From assembly GCA_002179805.1 (NCBI GenBank), contig NAVB01002254.1, positions 1 to 18,006 of the forward strand: a DNA stretch of 18,006 nt. Reading direction: 5' to 3'. Each line of letters opens with the position of its first letter. Position 1 is the stretch's first letter. Made by a program: the position numbers and the translations under genes. This stretch comes from Acanthamoeba lenticulata. Lineage: Eukaryota > Discosea > Longamoebia > Acanthamoebidae. Shown in pieces: positions 1 through 8,997 of the stretch. The notes beneath the pieces are model-generated. The model saw only the letters and a list, made by a program, of their open reading frames with translations, searched no databases and had not been told where the DNA came from.

Positions 1-52
1 TTTATTCATTTGTTTATTCAAATATTTATTTCTCTTTTAAAAAAAAAAATAG

Positions 53-1391
53 CGGTAAAAACAAGGTGCCGCTGGAGAGCTGGCAGCGCGTCGAGATGCT
101 GGGCGATGAGGCGGCCCCGCCGTCCGACCCCAAGCTGCTCGCGCACAAGTACGAGGCCCTCCAGGAGACCGTGCGCCCGAGGCCGCACAAACAACGGAGG
201 CTAGAGACCGGTTCATCATCGGACCAATCGGCAGCTGTTGTGTCCTGCCCATCATCGGCTATTTCTATACCTTCTCTTTCGTCGTCATCTCCTTCTTCTT
301 CTTCTTTAGCCTCTTCGGCCTCTTCAGCCTCTTCGTCTTTTCCTCCCTCACCTGAATCTCTGTTACCACCGTCCTCATCATCAATATCGTCATCATCATC
401 GTTCTCTCGACCCCGACCGCCAACATCCGCACCAACATCGCCGCCAAGACCGGCACCATCGACATCGCCATCAACATCAGCCTCGGCGCCAGCACCGGCA
501 TCGGCACCGGCACATGCACCTACACCGGCACCAGCACCATTGGTGTCGCCGCCAAAGCCAACAACAGCGCAATCGCCTTATGCACCATGGGCAACAGCCC
601 AAAAGGAGGAGAGGACGCAAGCACAATTGTCAGATGTTCATACCTTATCACACGCTCCTTCCTCTCCTTCTTCTTCCTCTCCTTCTTCTTCTTCTTCTTC
701 ATCTTCATCTTCGTCCTCGGCGTCAACGTGGCTGTCGATGGCAGCGCCATCCTCGCCCACGAGTGATTCTGGATTTGAGCTGGTCTCCGATGACAGCGAC
801 GAAGACGAGGATGACGATAACAACGACGGCACCGTTCAACAGACCAGCACCACCTCTGGCGAGCCAGACCTCAAGCGCAGGCGCGGACAGGAGGACACAC
901 AGCCCGCTCGCCTTAGGTTTGTTCCTTCCTTTCTTAAGAGTTAATCCATTTGACAAATTGCTTACGGGCGCTGAAGCAGGGACGAGAGCAGAGAGGCATC
1001 GACTCTTCCCAGCTTCGTGCAGCGCCACATGCCAGAAACGCGGTTGCAACCGTCTGAGTCGTGGAGCACACGAGAGAGCTCATGCAGCCGATCTACCCAG
1101 AGCACAGACACTCACGCCGCCACGACAACGAGCAGCACTTCGTCTCCTCCTTCGACGTCGCAGGAGAAGGACTACATCGTGATACGGCTTCCGAAACGAG
1201 AGTCACCGCCGTCCCCTGGCAGCTCGCCCCTCGTGGCTGGAGATGATACGCGACCTGACGAGTGGGACTGGGGCTGGGAATTGCCGTCGACACCAGCTTC
1301 TACTTCAATCGTCGCGTCAGACACGCCGCAGGTCCCCCTTAGGGACTGGTTCCTCAACGATGATGAGGATGAGGATGACGTCATCCAGTGA
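53..1391 (+). CDS. 3' part of an unrecognised Ser-rich, acidic protein gene
   Basis: Partial gene, cut by the window's left edge. An AT-rich intron end (1-52, ending TAG) precedes an exon from 53 to 916. A second exon most likely runs from 1013 to 1391 (TGA). The join 917-1012 uses GTTTGT and a pyrimidine-rich CCCAG acceptor and keeps the frame. Acceptors at 979 and 991 would also keep it. About 413 residues are visible. The first 45 or so (KVPLESWQRVEML and following) look like the end of a folded domain I cannot name. Next come about 200 residues of Ser/Pro/Ala low complexity, including two long Ser runs, an Asp/Glu block (DDSDEDEDDD), a basic KRRR patch that could be a nuclear signal, and an acidic C-terminus (DWFLNDDEDEDDVIQ). 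This composition fits a disordered nuclear or regulatory tail, but that is inference. Function unknown. Confidence 0.6.
276..715 (+). repeat. TCT/TCC trinucleotide-rich low-complexity tracts coding for Ser
   Basis: Two clusters, roughly 276-330 and 655-720, consist almost entirely of TCT, TCC and TCA codons and encode Ser runs in the partial gene above. Between them lies an ACC/GCA/CCA-rich stretch coding for Pro, Ala and Ser. Imperfect trinucleotide repeats of this kind are prone to length change by slippage. The opposite strand shows open frames rich in Lys and Glu, which are shadows of the repeat. Confidence 0.7.
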
Positions 1392-1731
1392 GGAGAAGGT
1401 CCACAGAATGAACATAAAATACAAAGAAAAGAAAAGAAAATACAACAAAAACAGGAATATGCCCAGAAGGAGACTCGAACCAGGTACCGATACAGCAGGA
1501 TAGCCGTTGACAAGTGGACGCTTGTCCAATTGTAATTCAAAAAGGACTGAGGCTAAGAAAAACGACTGGGGGAGATCCTAAAGTGGGCAGGGAAAAGTTC
1601 CCACACGTGAACCCACATATTTGAGGGGCTGGCGTAAGGGGCGCGTAAGAGGCAGTCTTCGATTGCGCGCATCGGCTGCAGCAGTATTCTCGCGTACATC
1701 AACTCTCCTCCGTAAAGCATCATCCGACAAT
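1392..1731. other. Intergenic stretch: 3' flank of first gene and catalase upstream region
   Basis: No gene is supported here. The first 60 bases are A-rich (AAAAG repeats), as expected of a 3' flank. A short inverted repeat (GACAAG, six-base loop, CTTGTC; 1509-1526) runs into a CCAAT at 1526-1530, a plausible but unproven upstream element for catalase. A B-box-like sequence lies on the minus strand at 1471-1481 and is discussed in the findings. No convincing TATA box is visible before the catalase ATG. Confidence 0.5.
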
Positions 1732-3396
1732 ATGCAGAGGCCCGTTTTCACCACTGCGCACGGCTCGCCTGTGTACGATGACAACAACAGCGTGAGTGCT
1801 GGCCCCGATGGTCCCCTCCTGCTGCAGGACTACCACCTCGTTGATAAGCTCGCCCATTTCGATCGCGAGAGGATCCCCGAGCGTGTCGTCCACGCCAAGG
1901 GTGCTGGTGCCCACGGCTACTTCGAGGTGACCCACGACATCACCAAGTACTGCAAGGCCAAGTTCCTCAACCGTGTTGGCAAGAGGACCCCCATCTTCAC
2001 TCGCTTCTCGACTGTCGGTGGCGAGAAGGGTTCGGCTGATACTGCTCGTGACCCTCGCGGTTTTGCCGTCAAGTTCTACACGGAGGAGGGCAACTGGGAC
2101 ATGACTGGCAACAACACTCCCGTCTTCTTCATCCGTGACCCCTCGAAGTTCCCTGGTACGTGCTCTGCCGCATGTCAAGACATGCAGCTTCAATCTGCCG
2201 AAGGAGCATGCGCATTTTACAAATAGCCGCATATCTGACAAATTTTTTACTACATGGCCATCAGATTTCATCCACACGCAGAAGAGGAACCCGCAGACCA
2301 ACCTCAAGGATGCCAACATGTTCTGGGACTTCCTGTCGCTCGTTCCTGAGAGCTTGCACCAGGTCACGATCCTGTTCTCCGACCGTGGTGTTCCCAGGAC
2401 CTACCGTCACATGAACGGCTACTCGAGCCACACCTTCAAGCTCGTCAACAAGGAGGGCAAGCAGTTCTGGGTCAAGTTCCACTTCAAGACCGAGCAGGGT
2501 ATCGAGAACCTCACTCAGGAGGAGGCCGACCGCATTGCCGGCGAGAACCCCGACTGGGCCACTGAGGATCTCTTCAACTCCATTGCTAAGGGTACGTTCC
2601 TTCTCATCGCCAGATCTTCTTTCTCTACAAGTTGCGCGCTAGAGAGGACTCGTTGAGGCTCACGTGGTGGTACCCTCTGTGTCCAGGCGAATTCCCGGCG
2701 TGGAGGGCCTTCATCCAGGTGATGGAGTACGAGGACGCGTGGAAGTACCGCTTCAACCCGTTCGACGTCACCAAGGTGTGGCCGCACAAGGACTACCCGC
2801 TCATCCCGTTCGGCCGTCTGGTGCTCAACCGCAACCCGGAGAACTACTTTGCCGAGGTTGAGCAGTCGGCCTTCTCGCCGGCCTCGCTCATCCCGGGCAT
2901 CGAGCCCTCGCTCGACAAGATGCTCCAGGGCCGTCTGTTCTCCTACAACGACACCCACCGCCACCGCCTGGGCCCCAACTACCTCCAGATCCCCATCAAC
3001 GCGCCCTTCGCCACCAAGGTCCGCAACCAGGAGCGTGATGGCGCCATGGTCGTCAACGGCAACCAGGGCAGCGCCCCCAACTACTTCCCCAACACGGTCG
3101 AGGGCAGCCCGGCCACTTGCCCCGAGTCGCTCGATACCCACCCGTTCGACGTGAGCGGCGCCGTTGGCCGCCACCGCCCCAACCACCCCAACGACGACTT
3201 TGTCCAGCCGGGCAACCTCTACCGCCACGTCATGACCCCCGAGCAGAGGAACAGGCTCGTCAAGAACATCGTCGGCCACCTCAAGAATGCCCGCAAGGAC
3301 ATCCAGCTCCGCATGATCGAGATCTTCACCAGGGCCGACAAGGACTACGGTGCCCGCATCCGCGATGGCCTCGTCGCCGCCGGCGCCAAGCTCTAA
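1732..3396 (+). CDS. CAT: Catalase, haem monofunctional, three exons, PTS1-like C-terminus
   Basis: Breaks hydrogen peroxide down to water and oxygen. Exons are 1732-2155, 2265-2591 and 2687-3396. Both introns (109 and 95 nt) start GTACGT and end CAG, and the joins restore the conserved text (KFP-DFIHTQ; AKG-EFPAW). The product is 486 residues, the usual length of a small-subunit catalase. The distal active-site His is in [12 protein letters not shown] (about residue 54), the Asn in [12 protein letters not shown] (about 127-128), and the proximal haem-ligand Tyr in [17 protein letters not shown] (about 337). The C-terminal AKL is a variant PTS1, pointing to peroxisomes. The start ATG opens directly on the canonical N-terminal region ([15 protein letters not shown]). 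The frame is open further upstream, but without ATG or similarity. The gene looks intact and functional. Confidence 0.96.
2156..2264 (+). other. Catalase intron 1
   Basis: 109-nt GT-AG intron (GTACGT...CATCAG) between the codons for KFP and DFIH. It contains an in-frame stop (TAG at 2224-2226), so the reading frame cannot pass through unspliced. Removing it restores one of the most conserved stretches of catalases. Confidence 0.93.
2592..2686 (+). other. Catalase intron 2
   Basis: 95-nt GT-AG intron (GTACGT...GTCCAG), same donor sequence as intron 1. Its removal joins SIAKG to [12 protein letters not shown] in frame, a junction expected for the family. Confidence 0.93.
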
Positions 3397-3546
3397 GCAG
3401 CGCGTCTGCCTCTATCTCTCTGTACACGCGCACAAGCTCCGTTCTTCACGGCTGCCTTCTCCTTAGTCTTGTTCATCGTCGTCTAGTTTGTCTTCCCCTC
3501 CCTCACCTGCACCAACCTGGGGCCGTGTCGGTGTTGTGCGTCTCGT

Positions 3547-3552
3547 AATAAA
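3547..3552 (+). terminator. Polyadenylation signal of catalase
   Basis: Canonical AATAAA 150 bases after the catalase TAA, in a region that turns from pyrimidine-rich to AT-rich just downstream. It is the best candidate for the mRNA 3' end signal. Confidence 0.7.
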
Positions 3553-3559
3553 CAACTTT

Positions 3560-4096
3560 GCACCAACAAATGCTATCATTATTTTTATTTTTCTAAAATA
3601 AAATGAAAGGCGAGAGATAAACTCAGACAGCGCATGTTTTTTCGTTGGCGGTTTCGTGTGTGTGGGTGGACCGGACTTTAGCGGCCAGAGTAGCGCTCAT
3701 CGGCCTCTTCCGCAGAGGTAACGAGTTTGCGCCAACTTGGTCTCACGTGCCCCAAAGAGAGAAGAGTTGTGCAGACGAGGTCGCACAACACCGCACACCA
3801 AGACTGCGCACGGTAAGGAGCCAGTACTGTCGCAACCATTACGGGAGTCAGAAAGAAGGAAAGGTAAGATGAACGACGAAGGATGGTATGGAAGCACGGA
3901 CGTATTGAGCACGGACCAGCGACATACAATCAAAGGTCCTCTCTCCTCTTTCCTTCCCTTTAATCAACTGATTTCCTCTCCTTGGCACTTTTTACGTCCT
4001 CGTTTTCGTTCTTTGCCCCCCCCCCCTCTTCTTGTCTTCTCTTCCCTGACTCTGGCCGTGGTGGCGGCTGCAGTATCAGACTACGCCTCGATAAAC
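3560..4096. other. Intergenic region between catalase and the transporter
   Basis: Open frames here are short, compositionally odd and match nothing I recognise, so I call no gene. The stretch 3930-4060 is strongly pyrimidine-rich and includes a run of 11 C (4016-4026). It probably holds the promoter and 5' UTR of the transporter. No clear TATA box is seen near the ATG. Confidence 0.5.
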
Positions 4097-6127
4097 ATGG
4101 AGGCCAAGGCGCTCGGTGCGCGCTACCAGAGCGAGGACAGCTTCGTCGGCGAGCCCGGCGCCGAAGACCCCAAGGCCCACGTTAATGCGAGGTGCTTTCA
4201 TTCTTCTTCTCCTTCTTCATTTTGTCGACTCTTTCGCTCACGCTCGCGCGGTCGGAGAGCAGCACGTTGCGGACATTCTTCAACGTGACCAAGTGCTTCA
4301 TCGGTGCCGCCTCGTTCGAGCTGCCGTGGGCCGTCAAGCAGGGCGGCCTGATCGGCGGCTCCGTCGGGCTCGTGTTCCTGGGTCTGATCTCCCAGTTCAC
4401 GCTCGTCATCCTGGCCAAGTGCGGCCACCTCTCGGTCAAGGCCTATCCCACCTACCCCGACATCGGTGCGCCTCCCGCGCCTCTTGTGCCTCCTTGCGCT
4501 GTGCGGAAGAGCTGACCAGGGCCTGGTCCTTCCCCTCGGCAGGCCGCGAGGCCTTTGGCAAGCTGGGCGTCATCTTGGCTTGGACGGGCATCATCGCCTC
4601 CACGATCGGTGGTAAGTGCTCTTTATTATTCTTATTATGTTTATTTTTATATCTGAACTTTATATAAAAAAGAAATCTAAAATATTGATTTGTTTTGCCA
4701 AGCTTGTGGAAGCTACCTGATCTTCATCGGGTCGTCCATCCAGAAGCTCGTAGGCGGCTACTCGGTCGTGTTTGAGTACAGGTATGTGAAGACTTTTTTG
4801 CTTCATTTATTTATTTTTATTTGAAAGCTCGCTCATTTGTGATTGGCGGGCAGCGCGGTGTGCACACTCTTTGTGATCCCTCCAGTCATCGTCTTGTCGT
4901 GGTTGCGGAGCTACAAGGTGCTCGCGCCCACGTCCATCCTCGGTATGGCAACGCCCACTCATTTTTCAAAGTATTTATGTAAATTAATATTTAAAATATT
5001 AATGATCAATCTTCTATTTCACAGGCATTTGTGCTCTGCTCTTCTCGCTGGTGGCCACCTGGATCGACATCGGGCTGTACCACGAGGCCAAGGACTTTGA
5101 TGACTACCCCGCCGTCCAGATCACGTCTTACCCTCTGTTCTTGGGCAATGCTGCCTTCCTCTACCTCATCCACTCCGTCGTCTTGCCCACCGAACAGTCC
5201 ATGGTGCCCTTTCCTTTTTTCTTGCTTTTTGATTTTATATTGTTTTATTTTTGTGTTTATTTTAACTACGACGATGTGATGCCTGTACCAGGCGCACAAG
5301 TCCAAGTTCCCGGCGGTGGTCGGGACGAGCATCGTGTTCGTGACGATCCTCAACGTCGCGTTCGCCGTGACGGCCTACCTCTTCTACGGCGAGAACACCA
5401 AGCAGAACGTGCGCGCCTCTTCCTTACAAAATAGAAATAAAACAAATAATTCAAATTTCATAAATTATATCTTTATATATTTTTTTTAAATTTTTATATA
5501 TTTTTAAAAAACAAACAAATAAACAGGTGATCGACAACCTGCACCCGGGCGTCATGGAGATTCTGGTGCGCATCTTCTTGTCGCTCGACTTGCTCTTCAC
5601 GGCGGCGCTCTTCCTCTTCCCGACGTCGGAGATCCTCGAGTTTGCGTTGCTCGACCGCACGCGCTTTGGTAAGTCGCGCACGGTGGAGATGCAGCGCAAC
5701 CTGCTCCGCTTCATCATGGTCATGGTCACGGCCGCCGTGGCGCTGGCCATCCCCTTCTTCTCGGTCATGACGGGCCTCACGGGCGTCTTTGGGAGCAACT
5801 TGCTGGGCTTCCTGCTCCCGCCCGCCATCTACCTCAAGCTCAACTACGACAAGGGCCGCTGGCGCAAGGTCCGGCCGGCCAAGCTCGGCCAGTGGAAGGC
5901 CAAGTCGTGGAAGCTCCTGGCCGAGCTCCTCGTGTGCGTGGTCGTCTTCGTGTTTGGCGTCGCCATGCTTGTGCTCGGCATTCAGGTCTGTGCCCCCCTC
6001 CCTCCTTTCTTTCTTTCGTTGTTTGGTTTTCGGGCTTCTTTGGGTCTCACGCAAGAGGACGGCACACCAGGCCTTCGTTCGGGAGATCATCGACAAGTAC
6101 ACCAGCGGCACCCTCCTCGACGAGTGA
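4097..6127 (+). CDS. Amino acid transporter, AAAP type (SLC36/AVT3-like), nine exons
   Basis: Multi-pass membrane amino acid carrier, probably proton-coupled by family analogy. Exons: 4097-4191, 4263-4465, 4543-4611, 4703-4781, 4854-4942, 5025-5203, 5292-5408, 5527-5985, 6071-6127. All eight introns are GT-AG, 71-118 nt, several very AT-rich. The joined frame codes for 448 residues, normal for the family. After a hydrophilic N-tail of about 36 residues comes the family's signature first helix (FFNVTKCFIGAASFELPWAV, about 37-56) followed by GG and a second helix. I count about 10-11 hydrophobic segments, the last (ELLVCVVVFVFGVAML) close to the C-terminus, then a short polar tail. First-intron acceptors at 4259 and 4262 both keep the frame. 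Substrate and membrane (plasma or endo-lysosomal) cannot be read from the sequence. The gene looks intact. Confidence 0.9.
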
Positions 6128-6392
6128 GCGCGCCTCCTCCCCCCGTCTTGTACTTCCGTGTGGAGAAGAAGAAAGAAAGTGGACCAAAGATCGCCATTCC
6201 ACTTCACATGAAGGGTTATGATGTCAGAATGTCCTCCACCGCATTCCCCAAACACTGGGCAAAAGCCTGGCCTAGTAGGGCTCTTTTGCGTGGGAGCAGC
6301 AGGAGGTCCTGCAACAAAAGCATGAGCGGAATGTGCTCCACCGCTGCTCGCGCGGGGGCGGCAAAGAAGAATGGCCGGCCGCGCCCACAGTC
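6128..6392. other. 3' flank of the transporter up to the LINE insertion point
   Basis: 265 bases between the transporter stop and the poly(T) that marks the LINE tail. No gene is supported and no AATAAA is present on the + strand. The stretch just before the insertion point is GC-rich (GGCCGGCCGCGCCC). The transporter's own 3' end signal is therefore not identified. Confidence 0.5.
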
Positions 6393-6410
6393 TTTTTTTT
6401 TTTTTTTTTT
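6393..6410 (-). repeat. LINE poly(A) tail
   Basis: Eighteen uninterrupted T on the + strand, that is a poly(A) tail on the minus strand, directly after GTGACGTAAT. An AATAAA-type hexamer (6408-6413) merges into the tail. The tail marks the 3' end of the LINE and its first-strand priming site. Confidence 0.88.
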
Positions 6411-6508
6411 ATTACGTCACAATGCTCACCGGTTTTATCCCGTGAGGGATACGTCGCCATAAATGGTTTCCGGGACTAGCAGAGGGTGATGTAGGCAGGG
6501 ATGCGGGT

Positions 6509-7487
6509 CTAGTTGGGGTGCGGTGGTGCAAGCAGGGCGGCGTAGGTGAGGCCACGTCTGGAGATGATGGAGCAGCGGGCACGCCAGATGAGGTGGTAGC
6601 CAGCGATGATGGAGTCGTTGATGCGTTCCGCAGTGCGGGCTGCAAGGTCGTCGTCGATGCCGTAGTCTCTGAGGAGCAGGCGGAGGGTGTCAGGGATGAG
6701 TCCTGCTGCCACTGCGTCGTCGTCCCAGTGGGGCGGGGCGGTGTGTGCAAGGGGCTCGATCCAGGAGGGGAAGTCTGGGCCAGTGGGGAGGAGGGCGCGG
6801 TAGGCGCGCAGCATGCCGTCACTGGTATCTCTGCGCAGTGCTGCGTACTGCGGGCAGGAGACAAAAACGTGGGTGTGCGATTCCGGGGTGTCAGGGCAGT
6901 TGGGGCAGGAGTTATGGGGGTAGAGGCTGGGGTTGCGGCGGTGTTGCCGGTCGAGGGTGGGTAGAGAGCGCGTTGCCAGTTTCCACGCGAAGAGTCTGGT
7001 GGCCATGTCGCCGCTGCGCAGGGCGTGGAGGGAGGGCTTGGGCCACGCTGAGGGGAGGACGAGCAGGCGGCAGGTGGAGTGGTCGTGTGGCGAGAACGTG
7101 TCCCGGGCACTGAAGTGCGCGAGGAGGGCTGAGTACACGTTGGTTTGCGTGACTTTGCCGTCCACTGTGAGGATGTAGGGGTCGTTGTATTCGTGGAGGG
7201 CAGGGCTGCAGGGTCCGTTGCGGTCGAGCATGGCGGTTTTTGCTCTGGTGTCCGCCTGGCGGTTGAGGCAGGAGGCTAGGTCGGTGGCCTCAGTGTGCGC
7301 CTTGACGTGTTCAAAGTGGGTGGGGCCTGGACGCTGTTTGATGGCGGCGACGACCGCCCTGTAGCCTTGGCGGGAGGGCACCTTCTTCCACAGGTGCGGT
7401 GCCGGGCGGGCTGCAAGCCTGTTGATATTGCACAGGGCGTTGAGGGAGTCCGTGTGGATGACGACTCTCGCCGAGGCCGGGCAGAAC
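6509..7487 (-). pseudogene. LINE ORF2, C-terminal part: end of RNase H and Cys/His motif
   Basis: This is the distal piece of ORF2, separated from the rest by the copia element. It begins within RNase H: HTDSLNAL carries an active-site Asp, and the HVKAHTEATD...NRQAD block carries the last conserved residues. About 100 residues further, CPNCPDTPESHTHVFVSC has the C-x2-C...H-x-H...C spacing found at the C-terminus of many LINE ORF2 proteins, where it is thought to bind nucleic acid. The frame is open to a TAG at 6509-6511. The piece itself carries no stop, so it decayed less than the central ORF2 region. Its frame matches that of the upstream RNase H piece across the insertion. Confidence 0.85.
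7483..7487. repeat. Target-site duplication of copia element, left copy
   Basis: AGAAC directly adjoins the left LTR (7488). The same five bases follow the right LTR at 11557-11561. Five-base duplications are standard for Ty1/copia integration. Both copies intact shows that the LTRs have not been swapped by recombination with another element. Confidence 0.93.
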
Positions 7488-7555
7488 TGTAGAGACGTGC
7501 TGTTGAGGTCGAGGAGGAGAAGAGAAGAGGCAGCGAAAAGACGCGCTCTTCTTGC

Positions 7556-7561
7556 TTTATT
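7556..7561 (-). terminator. Polyadenylation signal in the copia LTR
   Basis: AATAAA on the minus strand (CCTAATAAAGC), about 15 bases after the TATA box. It lies before or at the expected start site, so it would be transcribed only from the 3' LTR. Confidence 0.6.
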
Positions 7562-7576
7562 AGGTGCTAAGAAACC

Positions 7577-7582
7577 TATATA
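7577..7582 (-). promoter_or_regulatory. TATA box in the copia LTR (a second copy in the 5' LTR)
   Basis: TCTATATAGG on the minus strand, about 60 bases into the LTR. The same sequence in the 5' LTR (about 11492-11497) would be the one driving transcription. A start site would be expected roughly 25-35 bases further, near 7545-7555 in this copy's numbering. Confidence 0.65.
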
Positions 7583-7643
7583 GAATTTACGTGAACTTCC
7601 AGTTTGCGCGTGTCCACCATAGACACTTACTTGTCCCAACACG

Positions 7644-7649
7644 CCCCTT
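7644..7649 (-). promoter_or_regulatory. Candidate polypurine tract
   Basis: AAGGGG on the minus strand, followed by CG and then the LTR start TGTTGG. It is in the right place for plus-strand priming but short and not perfectly adjacent to the LTR, so this is a moderate call. Confidence 0.45.
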
Positions 7650-7698
7650 GTCTAATAGGACACAAGCATCGCCAATGGCCTCAATCGGCACGTCACCA

Positions 7699-8253
7699 TC
7701 AATCGCCCCTTGACGGGCAGACCAGGCTCAATCCAGCACGAAGCAGTTCAAAGGTGGGACGAGGCAGTGCCTTCGTTAAGATATCAGCCAACATCTGTTC
7801 TGATGGGCACCAAATAAATGCTAATTTCTTGTTATCAACATTTTCACGTAGATGAAATTCCCTAATATCAATATGTTTGCTGCGAGCATGATGCTCAGCA
7901 GGCCTAGAAGTAGCCAATTTCAAAGCTGACTGATTATCATTTAAAATAGTAAGAGGTTTATCAGCAGGTAATAAAAGAGCATTTAAATGCTGGCTTAAAC
8001 ATAAACCCTCCTTAGCAGTTTCTGATAAAGAAATCAGTTCAGCTTCAGTTGTAGAAAGAGCAACACATTTTTGCTTGCGTGAAGCCCATAAAATAGGTCC
8101 ACCAAGGACCATAAACACAAAACCAGTGGTTGAACGTCTAGTGTCACGCTCACCACCCCAATCAGCATCACAATAACCAAGTGGGAGCAAAGAATTAAAG
8201 TCATTATAAAACTTGCGATCATAAGTGATAGCTAAAGTTTTGCAGCCTTCCAA
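7699..8253 (-). pseudogene. Copia pol, RNase H domain
   Basis: Complete copia-type RNase H: GYCDADWGG (first Asp), RRSTTGFVF, STTEAELISLS (Glu), DNQSALKLA (Asp), and RSKHIDIREFHLRE with the terminal His/Asp region LADILTKALP. It ends at a TGA (7699-7701), 57 bases before the 3' LTR, the usual place. Its frame differs from that of the preceding reverse transcriptase: the connecting stretch (normally about 10 residues between HWKAAK and LAITYDRKF) is missing, with a frame change, between about 8232 and 8253. The domain itself is undamaged. Confidence 0.9.
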
Positions 8254-8996
8254 TGTGCACGTCCATAAGCATTTTGATGACGTTGTAAAACATTTACTGC
8301 AAAAGCAATATCTGGCCGTGTAGCCAGTGCAATGTAATTCAGGCGCCCAACCACTGAGCGAAAAGGCAAATTCAAGTCATCAGCTGAAGTAGCTGTCAGC
8401 ACAGGTAATACCAGTTTGTGTTCCATTGGAGTATACAAAGGACGTGCATTATGCAAGCCAAAATCATGAAGTATTTCTTCAATTTGCCCAGCTTGGCGCA
8501 AATGTAAAATACCTTTATCATGATTATACAAGGCTTTCATGCCCAACACTGACTTGACAGGACCCAGATCTTGAGTTTTAAAACGGTGACCAAGCATTGC
8601 CTTGGCCTCTTCAATAAATTCATCTGGTGCCGCAAATACACAATCATCAACATATAAACATATTAAAATTAAGTGGTCTCCAGATACTCTCTTGATATAT
8701 AAACAAGGGTCTGCTGGGGATGACTCAAAACCCTGTTCAATTAAGAAGGCATCAATAACTCTGTGCCATTCCAAAGGAGCCTGTTTGAAGCCATATAAAG
8801 CCTTTTTCAGCAAACAAATGTGATTTGGGTAATCAGGATTAATAAAGCCTTCAGGCTGGGGCACATAAACAGGTTCACCACTCAATGTAGCATTTAAAAA
8901 CGCATTAGCAATGTCAGAATGGTGTATTGCATAACGCCTTGCAACTGCAATGCTCAAGACAAATCGTAAAGCAGCAAGTCCAACAACAGGTGCAAA
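8232..8996 (-). pseudogene. Copia pol, reverse transcriptase core
   Basis: Carries the main reverse transcriptase blocks: the FAPVV stretch (about 8980-8996), HHSDIANAFLNATL with the first catalytic Asp, PEGF, LLKKALYGFKQAP, and LYVDDCVFAA (the YVDD box with the paired catalytic Asp), then LGM and the GRLNYIALATRPDIAFAV block leading to RNase H. The preceding part, in another frame, ends in KGYSQVQGVDYDV; one extra base near 9002 (in GATGTAAGT) breaks the frame between the two. That extra base happens to create GTAAGT, a splice-donor-like hexamer, but I see no reason to think it is used. Confidence 0.92.
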
Positions 8997-8997
8997 T

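Larger units (their letters stand above)
7488..7641 (-). repeat. 3' LTR of the copia element
   Basis: 154 bp; on the minus strand it starts TGTTGGGACA and ends CTCTACA, the usual TG...CA ends. It differs from the other LTR at two positions (G/A near the GTTCACGT stretch, C/T in TTGTCCC/TTGTTCC), 98.7% identity. It contains a TATATA box and an AATAAA (both listed). It has no stop codon in the LINE reading frame. Confidence 0.96.

Noticed and set aside
265..832. Minus-strand frames rich in Lys, Glu and Met
   Set aside because: They are the antisense of the Ser-coding trinucleotide tracts and have no independent support.
1440..1530. A complete tRNA gene on the minus strand
   Set aside because: Only a B-box-like T-loop is seen. 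The T-stem pairs at two of five positions and no acceptor or D arm is found.
2515..3279. Long minus-strand open frame opposite catalase
   Set aside because: Shadow of a GC-rich coding exon. The + strand matches catalase throughout.
3645..4288. A separate small gene between catalase and transporter
   Set aside because: The frames cross the transporter's start and intron, with no recognisable domain or splice pattern.
5494..6255. Long minus-strand open frame opposite the transporter's last exons
   Set aside because: Low-complexity Glu/Arg/His text with no motif, antisense to conserved transmembrane helices.
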